Origin: Streptomyces sp. TSRI0281
GTDB taxonomy: Bacteria; Actinomycetota; Actinomycetes; Streptomycetales; Streptomycetaceae
Reading direction: 5' to 3'
DNA length: 64,000 bases
Assembly: GCF_001905125.1 (NCBI RefSeq)
Contig: NZ_LWLE01000036.1
Coordinates: forward strand, 299,341-363,340
A program made the translations under genes and the position numbers. The notes beneath the pieces are model-generated. The model made no database searches. It was given only the letters and a program-made list of their open reading frames with translations, and was not told where the DNA came from. Positions 57,794 to 64,000 of this stretch are shown here, piece after piece; position 1 is the first letter of the stretch; the number at the start of each line of letters is the position of its first letter.

Positions 57794-59076
57794 AGCGGCG
57801 GACCCGGCTCCTGCGGATGGTGGGCGCGGCGAACGTGCCGCACTCCACGATCCGGACGCGCATCGCTCTTGTGTACGGCGGGGTGTTCCTGGTCCTCGGG
57901 ACCGCCCTGCTCGCCACCGTCAACCTGGCGTCCCGCGCCGGTACGGACTCCGAGGCGCGCGCCATCGCCTCGTCGGCCGCTGTCGTGCAGCCCGGCTACG
58001 CGGTGAACGGCCCGCTGATCAGCCGCAGCCGTCTCGGGCCGCCCACCGTCTACGACCTCACCGACCATGTCAGCGACGCGGCGGGCCGGCAGCTCATGTA
58101 CTGGTCGATCGCCGCGCTGCTCGTGATGACGGCGTGCGCGGTCGCGGTGGGGTGGTGGACCGCCGGGCGGGTGCTGCGGCCCGTCCACGCGATGACCGCG
58201 AAGGCCCGTCGGCTCTCCGAGCACACCCTGCACGAACGGATAGCGTCCAGCGGTCCCGACGACGAGCTGAGGGAACTGGGCGAGACGCTCGACGCGCTGC
58301 TGGCGCGGCTGGAGAAGGCGTTCGACAGCCAGCGGCGGTTCATCGCGAACGCCTCGCACGAGCTGCGGACCCCGCTGGCCACGCAACGGGCCGCGATCCA
58401 GGTGGGTCTCGACGACCCGACGCCGGAGGATCTCGTCCGGACCCGGCAGACGCTTCTGGACGCCAACCGGCGCAGCGAGCGGCTCATCGAGGGGCTGCTG
58501 GTGCTGGCACGGAGCGAGCGGGGGCTGGCGACGAGCGAGCGGGAGAAGGTCGGCTTCGCCCGGGTGGTGGAGGAGGAGGCCGTGCGGCAGCAGGCCCGGC
58601 AGCGCGCGGCGCGCGGCGTCCCCGGCGGGCCGGAGGTGCCGGTGATGGACGTGAGGACCGTGGTGAGCGGGCCCTGCACCGTACGCGGAAACCGGCTGCT
58701 GCTCGCCCAACTGGTGGCGAACCTGCTGGCCAACGCCGTGACGTACAACGTGCCCGGCGGGTCCGTGGAGATGTCGCTCACGGCGGCGGGGGTTCTGGTG
58801 GTGCGCAACACCGGTCCGGTGGTGGCCGACGCGGACATCGCAGGGTTCTTCGAGCCGTTCCGGCGGGGCGAGGGCCGTGACCGGATGGGGCCGGGGTCGG
58901 GGCTCGGGCTTTCGATCGTACGTTCTATTGCGGTGGCTCACGGCGGTACGGTCACGGCGGTGCCCGGCCCCGAGGGCGGTCTCGCCGTGACCGTACAGCT
59001 GCCCGTGGATCAGCCTTCGGTGACCGTCTCGCGGGCCGCGATCCAGGCCGGCAGCCCGGCCAGGATCTCCCGGTAG
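57790..59076 (+). CDS. Two-component sensor histidine kinase
   Basis: The 428-residue membrane kinase has helices at about 23-45 and 105-124 around a short extracellular loop of about 60 residues, a HAMP segment (GRVLRPVHAMTAKARRLSEH), the H-box with His 190 (NASHELRTPLATQ), and the ATPase domain (NLLANAVTYN, then GPGSGLGLSIVRSIAVAHGG). It pairs with the upstream regulator by GTGA overlap. The 3' end overlaps the convergent VWA gene by 67 bp, which means the last codons of both genes are on the same DNA. The signal is unknown; a small loop suggests a membrane or peptide stimulus. Confidence 0.9.
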   Translation: MKRRTRLLRMVGAANVPHSTIRTRIALVYGGVFLVLGTALLATVNLASRAGTDSEARAIASSAAVVQPGYAVNGPLISRSRLGPPTVYDLTDHVSDAAGRQLMYWSIAALLVMTACAVAVGWWTAGRVLRPVHAMTAKARRLSEHTLHERIASSGPDDELRELGETLDALLARLEKAFDSQRRFIANASHELRTPLATQRAAIQVGLDDPTPEDLVRTRQTLLDANRRSERLIEGLLVLARSERGLATSEREKVGFARVVEEEAVRQQARQRAARGVPGGPEVPVMDVRTVVSGPCTVRGNRLLLAQLVANLLANAVTYNVPGGSVEMSLTAAGVLVVRNTGPVVADADIAGFFEPFRRGEGRDRMGPGSGLGLSIVRSIAVAHGGTVTAVPGPEGGLAVTVQLPVDQPSVTVSRAAIQAGSPARISR

Positions 59077-60635
59077 AGCTCGGCGTCGGTGATCTCGCGC
59101 GGGGCCGGTCCCGCGTGGAAGAAGGCGGCGTTGTCGACGTCCAGCTTCCGCAGGAAGTCGAAGCCCTTCGCGTCCTGCTCGCCGAACGCGACGAACTGGA
59201 AGAACAGCGGCAGCCGTTCCGCATCGGCCAGTGCCTGCTTGGCGGCCTGCTTGGCGTCCGGCGGTCCGTCCGTCTGGAAGATCACCAGGGCGGGGCCGGT
59301 GGCCTCCGACTTCTCGTAGTGGGCGACGACCTCCTCGACGGCGCGGTGGTAGTTGGTACGGCCCAGGCGGCCGAGGCCCGCGTGCAGTTCGTCGATCCGG
59401 CCCTCGTGTGCGGTGAGCTCGATCGCCCCGGTGCCGTCGATGTCGGTCGAGAAGAAGACGACGGGCACGGTGGCGCTCTCGTCGAGGTGTGCGGCGAGAG
59501 CCAGCGCACGATCGCCCAGGTGCTGGGCGCTGCCGTCCTTGTAGAACGGCCGCATGGAGCCCGACCGGTCCAGGACCAGATAGACGGAGGCGCGGAGCCC
59601 CGTCAGACCGTGCGCCTTGAGTCCGGCCTGCGCCGCCTTGTACGGGGCGACGAGCTGGGGCGCGCGTGACTTGACCCGGGCGGCGGTCACGGCGGGCTTG
59701 CCGGGAGCGGGGGCGGGGGAGGAGACGGGGGTTTCGACGGCCTTGGAGGTCCCGGGGACCTCGGCTGCCTCGGGTGTTTCGACGGGCTTGACGACCTCGG
59801 GAGCCTTGGCGGGCTCGGGGGCTTCGACGGCCGCGACGGGCTCGGGAGCTGCCTCGGGGGCGGGCTCCGGCTCGGCATCCGGCTCGACGATGGCGGACGG
59901 CTCGGCTTCGGTGACCGGCGCGGCCTCAGTGACCGGCGCGGCCTCAGTGATCGGCTCGGCCGCGGTGACCGGCGCCGCCTCGGCGACCGGTGTGGATTCG
60001 GCGAGCGGCTCGGTCTCGGCGAGCGGCGTGGGTGCCGGTTCCGGGTCCAGGTCGATGGTGATCGGTTCCGGCGTGGCGTCCGACGTGGCCTCCGGCTCGA
60101 CGGCCGGCGCGGCCTCGACCGGCTTGGCCTCCTCGGCGGCGGCTGCCACCTCGGCGGTCCCGACGGGCTCCACGACCTTCACCGGTTCGGGGGCCGGCTT
60201 CGGCTTCGCTTTCGGGGCTGAGCCCTGGGCCGGGACGGTCGGCGTGGCCGCCTTGTCGAACGCCGCCGCGACCAGGTCCGACGCCAGTCCGCTCTCGCGC
60301 CCGGCAGAACCGGAACCCGAACCGGAACCCGAACCGGAACCCGAACCGGAACCCGAACCGGAACCCGAACCGGAACCGGAAGAAGGCGCGGGTACGGAAG
60401 AGACGGAAGAAGAAGAGGAGGCCGAAGAAACCGAGGAACCCGAGGAAACCGAAGAAGGAGAGGCCGGGGCAGGAACCGAGACCTTCGGTTCCGGTACGGA
60501 CGCGGCCGCAGGAGAGGTCTCCGGCTCCGACTCCGTGGGCTGGGTGCGCTCGGCCTGGGGCGGGACGGTGGCCGTGGTCGGCTCGTCCCGCTCCGTGCGG
60601 CCGAACACCTTGCGCAGCAAGCTCCGAATGCCCAT
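59010..60635 (-). CDS. VWA-domain protein (TerF-like) with Gly-Ser and acidic repeat regions
   Basis: The 541-residue protein starts MGIRSLLRKVFGRTERDE and has a long disordered part: a Ser-rich stretch, a run of about 24 alternating Gly and Ser encoded by a 12-bp minisatellite, and an Ala/Pro/Glu-rich part of about 220 residues with repeated APVTEA units. The C-terminal 200 residues form a VWA domain with the metal site DRSGS (VLVLDRSGSMRPFYKDG-like, seen as YLVLDRSGSM), TDIDGTG and FQTDGPPDAKQ, as in tellurite-resistance TerF/TerY-like proteins. ATG 60635 has GAAAGG at 8 nt. The function is unknown; binding of a partner through the VWA domain is likely. Confidence 0.85.
   Translation of the reverse strand: MGIRSLLRKVFGRTERDEPTTATVPPQAERTQPTESEPETSPAAASVPEPKVSVPAPASPSSVSSGSSVSSASSSSSVSSVPAPSSGSGSGSGSGSGSGSGSGSGSGSGSAGRESGLASDLVAAAFDKAATPTVPAQGSAPKAKPKPAPEPVKVVEPVGTAEVAAAAEEAKPVEAAPAVEPEATSDATPEPITIDLDPEPAPTPLAETEPLAESTPVAEAAPVTAAEPITEAAPVTEAAPVTEAEPSAIVEPDAEPEPAPEAAPEPVAAVEAPEPAKAPEVVKPVETPEAAEVPGTSKAVETPVSSPAPAPGKPAVTAARVKSRAPQLVAPYKAAQAGLKAHGLTGLRASVYLVLDRSGSMRPFYKDGSAQHLGDRALALAAHLDESATVPVVFFSTDIDGTGAIELTAHEGRIDELHAGLGRLGRTNYHRAVEEVVAHYEKSEATGPALVIFQTDGPPDAKQAAKQALADAERLPLFFQFVAFGEQDAKGFDFLRKLDVDNAAFFHAGPAPREITDAELYREILAGLPAWIAARETVTEG
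60310..60369. repeat. 12-bp minisatellite, five exact copies
   Basis: CCGGAACCCGAA repeats exactly five times (60310-60369), with two CCGGAA half units to 60381. On the coding (minus) strand it encodes alternating Gly-Ser in the VWA protein. The unit is a multiple of 3, so gain or loss changes linker length without a frameshift. Confidence 0.9.
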
Positions 60636-60830
60636 GGGCGAGGCCTTTCGCATGAGTTGAGTGCGGTAAATGCCCGACCTGCGGAATTTGCTCCCTGGCC
60701 AGGGCGGATACGTAAGGTTAGCGGCCGGATCCGGCCGTTCGGCGGTGCGGCCCGCCCCTGGGACAGCTGAGCCGCAACCGATCCCTGTCCGAGTCCGGAC
60801 CGAGCCTCAAGAGAGCAGCGGTGGCCCGGA

Positions 60831-60852
60831 CTTCACTGTCCGTTCACCGGGA
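60831..60852 (+). promoter_or_regulatory. PHO-box-like direct repeat before the PhoX gene
   Basis: CTTCACTGTCC (60831-60841) and GTTCACCGGGA (60842-60852) are adjacent 11-bp units of the GTTCACC type that binds PhoP in Streptomyces. They lie 65 bp before the GTG start of a phosphatase gene. Confidence 0.6.
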
Positions 60853-60916
60853 GTCCGTCATACCGCGTGGATGCACACCTACCGTCACACAAGACACATA
60901 GACGGAGGGAAACCAC

Positions 60917-62986
60917 GTGCGCAATCTGCTGCCGCTCATCAGCTCGCACCCGGGCGGGCGCTCTGCGCTGACCTGCCGCTACCGCTGCGGTGACGCCTGC
61001 TTCAAGGAGATACCGAACACCAGCGACAACGAGTACGCCGGCGATGTCATCGCCGGCGCCCTGTCGCGTCGCTCGATGATGCGTGCCGCCGCCGTGGTGA
61101 CCGTCGCGGCTGCCGCGGGTACCGCCGCGCTGACCGGCCCGGCCGCTCCGCAGGCCGAGGCCGCGGCGCTCGTCGGCCACGGTCACAAGCCCGGTCACCC
61201 GCACCGGCCCGCCCCCTCCGGCGCCCGTGGCCTGCGGTTCTCGCCCGTCGCCCCCAACAAGAACGACAAGGTCACCGTCCCGGACGGGTACGGCCAGAAC
61301 GTGGTGATCCGCTGGGGCGAGCCGATCCTGCGCGGGGCCCCCGCCTTCAACCCGGACAAGCAGTCCGCGAAGGCGCAGGCGGGCCAGTTCGGCTACAACA
61401 ACGACTTCCTCTCCCTGCTCCCGCTCCGCGGTGAGCGCGGTCGTCAGGTCCTGGTCGCCAACCACGAGTACACGGACGAGATCCTGATGTTCCGTGGGTA
61501 CGATCCGGCCAACCCGACCCGCGAGCAGGTCGAGATCGCCTGGGCCGCGCACGGACTCTCCGTGGTCGTCGTCCAGGAGGAGCACCGCACCGGCAAGCTC
61601 GGCCCGGTCAACCGGCACCCGCTGAACCGCCGCCTCACCGCGACCAGCGAGTTCCGGGTCACCGGCCCGGCCGCCGGCAGCCCTCTGCTGCGTACGTCCG
61701 CCGACCGCACCGGGCGCAAGGTGTACGGCACGCTCAACAACTGCGCGGGTGGCACCACGCCGTGGGGCACGACCCTGCACGGCGAGGAGAACTTCAACCA
61801 GTACTTCGCCAACGGCTCCACCGACATGCACAAGCGGTACGGCATCGCGGCGGGCGCCACGGAGCGCAAGTGGGAGCGCTTCGACAAGCGTTTCGACCTG
61901 GCCAAGGAGCCCAACGAGGCCAACCGGTTCGGATGGGTCGTCGAGCTCGACCCGTACGACGCGGACTCCACCCCGCGCAAGCGGACCGCGCTGGGCCGGT
62001 TCAAGCACGAGGCCGCGCAGCCGCGACTGACCTCCGACGGACGTCCGGTCGTCTACATGGGCGACGACGAGAAGTTCGACTACTTCTACAAGTTCGTCTC
62101 CAGCAAGCGGATGAAGAAGGGGAATTCGCGGGCGGCCCACGCGCACAACCTCACCCTGCTGGACGAGGGCACGCTGTACGTCGCCAAGCTGACCGGTGAC
62201 TCGCCGGTCAACGAGTTCGACGGCACCGGCAAGCTGCCCTCGGACGGCGAGTTCGACGGCAGTGGCGTCTGGATTCCGCTGGCCACGGGCAACACCTCGC
62301 ACGTGCCCGGAATGACGGCCGAGGAGGTGTACGTCTACACGCGCCTGGCCGGTGACAAGGTCGGTGCCACGAAGATGGACCGCCCCGAGGACGTCGAGCC
62401 CTCGCCGCGCACCGGCCGTGTGTACATCGCGCTCACCAACAACTCCGACCGCGGCAAGGCGGGCAAGGCCGGTGCGGACGAGGCGAACCCGCGCAACGCC
62501 AACAAGCACGGTCAGATCCTGGAACTCGCCGAGAACTGGGACGACCCGGCGGGCGACGGCTTCGCCTGGCGGCTCTTCCTCGTCGCGGGCGACCCGAACG
62601 ACCCGGCGACGTACTTCTCCGGCTTCCCCAAGGAGAAGGTCAGCCCGATCTCCTGCCCGGACAATGTGGCCTTCGACGCCCACGGCAACCTGTGGATCTC
62701 CACGGACGGCAACCAGCTCGGTTCGCACGACGGGCTGTTCGGAGTCGCGACCCAGGGCGAACGCCGGGGCGAGCTGAAGCAGTTCCTGACCGTCCCGACC
62801 GGCGCCGAGACCTGCGGCCCGCTCATCCAGGACCGCCGGGTCCTGGTCGCCGTGCAGCACCCGGGCGAGATCGACGGCGCGTCCGTCGAGAAGCCGGCGA
62901 GCAACTGGCCGGACGGACCCGGGAAGATCGTCCGTCCGTCGGTCGTCGCCGTGTGGCGCAAGGACGGCCGCGACATCGGCGTGTGA
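60917..62986 (+). CDS. PhoX-family (DUF839) secreted alkaline phosphatase
   Basis: The 689-residue protein has a twin-arginine signal (ALSRRSMMRAAAVVTVAAA, residues about 48-66) preceded by an unusually long N-terminal part with CRYRCGDACF, and a mature domain of the PhoX type. Recognisable blocks are ANHEYTDEILMFRG, TPWGTTLHGEENFNQYFANG, DGRPVVYMGDDEKFDYFYKF, AKMDRPEDVEPSPRTG-like KMDRPEDVEPSPRTGRVYIA, and ISCPDNVAFDAHGNLWISTD. PhoX enzymes use Ca and Fe to release phosphate from organic esters outside the cell. GTG 60917 has GGAGGG upstream. The direct repeat at 60831 suggests PhoP control on phosphate starvation. Confidence 0.9.
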   Translation: MRNLLPLISSHPGGRSALTCRYRCGDACFKEIPNTSDNEYAGDVIAGALSRRSMMRAAAVVTVAAAAGTAALTGPAAPQAEAAALVGHGHKPGHPHRPAPSGARGLRFSPVAPNKNDKVTVPDGYGQNVVIRWGEPILRGAPAFNPDKQSAKAQAGQFGYNNDFLSLLPLRGERGRQVLVANHEYTDEILMFRGYDPANPTREQVEIAWAAHGLSVVVVQEEHRTGKLGPVNRHPLNRRLTATSEFRVTGPAAGSPLLRTSADRTGRKVYGTLNNCAGGTTPWGTTLHGEENFNQYFANGSTDMHKRYGIAAGATERKWERFDKRFDLAKEPNEANRFGWVVELDPYDADSTPRKRTALGRFKHEAAQPRLTSDGRPVVYMGDDEKFDYFYKFVSSKRMKKGNSRAAHAHNLTLLDEGTLYVAKLTGDSPVNEFDGTGKLPSDGEFDGSGVWIPLATGNTSHVPGMTAEEVYVYTRLAGDKVGATKMDRPEDVEPSPRTGRVYIALTNNSDRGKAGKAGADEANPRNANKHGQILELAENWDDPAGDGFAWRLFLVAGDPNDPATYFSGFPKEKVSPISCPDNVAFDAHGNLWISTDGNQLGSHDGLFGVATQGERRGELKQFLTVPTGAETCGPLIQDRRVLVAVQHPGEIDGASVEKPASNWPDGPGKIVRPSVVAVWRKDGRDIGV

Positions 62987-63029
62987 TGCCCCTGAGGGCG
63001 AACGTCCTTCCTGCGGTGCAGTGAGGAAA

Positions 63030-63064
63030 CATCAGGCCCGCGCCCCATGGGCGCGGGCCTGATG
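63030..63064. terminator. Hairpin after the PhoX gene
   Basis: CATCAGGCCCGCGCCC (63030-63045) pairs perfectly over 16 bp with 63049-63064 around a 3-nt loop. The gap to 63225 contains no other gene; it has a GATCTGTGCTGATCAGCGACC-type repeat cluster near 63163-63200, cited only by place. Confidence 0.88.
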
Positions 63065-63224
63065 TGCGTCGCTCAAATATGTGTGCCCGGATCGGAGTTG
63101 CCCTGTCGGCGCGACCGGCCGACGTGAACCGCCATACGGTCGGTGACGTCGTGGTCGGTGATCTTTGATCTGTGCTGATCAGCGACCTGTGCTGACCGTA
63201 CGCGCTCTCAAGAAGGGCTCCTCC

Positions 63225-64000
63225 ATGGGACATTCATCCCGCAGAACACGTCTGGTGGCCCGCGCCGTGGCGGCCGGGGCGATGCTGACCGGCCTCGTGC
63301 CGGCGGCCGGTGCCGTCGCCGCACCGCTCACCGCCGCTCCCGCCCCCGCCGAGGTTCCGGCGGCCGGCGGTCCCGTACCGGGCGACGCCGGCATGCCTGA
63401 TGACGGATTCGCCAGCGAACACGAGGGTGAGCAGGACGACCTGGTGGGCCCCGGTGGGACACCCACCGTCCCCGGCCTGGCGGCCGCCCCGGTTCCCGGA
63501 CGGGTGGCCGACTTCAAGCTGGCGGCGGGCACCGGCCTCTCCGGCCTGGTCGGAAAGCTGGACGCCGCGCTGCCCGCACAGGGCCTCACCGAGCTGATGA
63601 AGCAGGCCAACCGGCCCGCCGGCTGGAATGCCGACTGTGGCACCACCGCCATCTACGGCTCCGATCTGTCGACCAGCCACCGTGTCTGCTGGCAGAGCGA
63701 CGACCTCTCCTCCACCGAGTGGATTCCGCAGGCCATCACCGGGGTTTCGGACGCCCAGGAGGACGAGGACTGGGGCACGTCGAACGCCGAGCCGATCGCG
63801 GTGGCCTCGTACGACGACAGGAATCCGGACCGCAGCGACTACGCGGCGGGCCGTGACGACTGCCTCAAGAGCTCCGCTTCCGATGCCTGCAACGAGAAGG
63901 GCGTCCGGGTCAGCTTCTTCCATCAGGCCACGAAGCAGTACCGCCATGTCCTGCTGGCCTGGCCGTACATGAACTCCCAGGACCACATCTCCTTCGACGC
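63225..64000 (+). CDS. Large secreted protein, 3' end outside window
   Basis: An open frame starts at ATG 63225 (GGGCTCC before it, weak ribosome site) and remains open to the right edge, so at least 258 residues. It begins with a signal peptide (TRLVARAVAAGAMLTGLVPA then AGAVAAP), an Ala/Pro-rich stretch, then a domain with paired Cys residues: GWNADCGTTAIYGSDLSTSH, RVCWQSDDLSSTEWIPQAIT, GRDDCLKSSASDACNEKGVR, and QYRHVLLAWPYMNSQDHISF at the edge. I recognise no named family. The domain may be a ligand-binding or propeller N-terminus of an exported protein. Four or more Cys suggest disulfides. Confidence 0.75.
   Translation, partial: MGHSSRRTRLVARAVAAGAMLTGLVPAAGAVAAPLTAAPAPAEVPAAGGPVPGDAGMPDDGFASEHEGEQDDLVGPGGTPTVPGLAAAPVPGRVADFKLAAGTGLSGLVGKLDAALPAQGLTELMKQANRPAGWNADCGTTAIYGSDLSTSHRVCWQSDDLSSTEWIPQAITGVSDAQEDEDWGTSNAEPIAVASYDDRNPDRSDYAAGRDDCLKSSASDACNEKGVRVSFFHQATKQYRHVLLAWPYMNSQDHISFD

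Noticed and set aside
1..64000. tRNA, rRNA, insertion sequence or prophage genes
   Set aside because: I looked for T-loop motifs, transposase motifs and terminal inverted repeats and saw none that I could support.

Overview
The window is high-G+C DNA with very strong G/C bias at third codon positions, frequent GTG starts, 4-bp start/stop overlaps, many genes with a TAnnnT hexamer 6-7 nt before the start codon (leaderless style), AfsR-, PadR- and Lrp-type regulators, PASTA kinases, SpoIIE-type phosphatases and branched-chain keto acid dehydrogenases. All of this indicates a Streptomyces or close relative. The gene order (two bkd loci, paired kinases, aspS, metG, a PhoX-type phosphatase) resembles, from memory, the part of the S. 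coelicolor chromosome close to oriC. Four ParB/parS palindromes and a group of DnaA boxes fit that placement. I see no tRNA, rRNA, insertion sequence, prophage, CRISPR array or complete antibiotic cluster.

Region by region. 1-4.5 kb: a truncated HTTM membrane protein coupled to a TrmH-type RNA methyltransferase, then paaN (phenylacetate pathway) divergent from a TetR regulator. 4.7-9.1 kb: an Lrp/AsnC regulator divergent from the first branched-chain keto acid dehydrogenase operon (E1a, E1b, E2). 9.3-12.8 kb: a coupled trio of MobA-like protein, MoeA and a 2-TM potassium channel, with a parS site over the last junction. 13-25.7 kb: a quinone oxidoreductase, a Bpa-type proteasome activator, a PadR-ABC exporter set, an anchored Ser/Pro/Ala-rich protein, two divergent Ser/Thr kinases, a kinase-like phosphotransferase and a PNPOx-fold protein. 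25.9-30.6 kb: an orphan NarL-type response regulator divergent from the second E1a-E1b-E2 operon.

30.7-43 kb: D,D-carboxypeptidase, a GntR/MFS pair, a maleylpyruvate isomerase-like protein, a nitrilase-family hydrolase, a LURP-one-like protein, a thioredoxin-NHL fusion, a large AfsR-like regulator and an M18 aminopeptidase. 43-52 kb: two paralogous lipoproteins, an acyl-CoA dehydrogenase, an SseB-like protein, a pirin with its own operator, an AI-2E-type permease and a PAS-GAF-PP2C-ATPase phosphatase. 52-64 kb: aspS, an L,D-transpeptidase lipoprotein, metG, a two-component pair, a VWA protein with a Gly-Ser minisatellite, a Tat-exported PhoX phosphatase behind a PHO-box-like repeat, and the start of a large secreted protein.

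The main themes are branched-chain keto acid oxidation to acyl-CoA primers (two operons; no E3 gene is present here), envelope assembly and signalling, and chromosome-organising sites set into gene junctions. The most noteworthy non-coding signals are a nearly identical palindrome in front of both paaN/tetR and the first bkd operon, three DnaA boxes in 49 bp plus a fourth nearby, parS sites fused with a start/stop overlap or a terminator, an unusual A+T-rich dyad block before the second bkd operon, and short tandem repeats of 9-23 bp at many gene ends.
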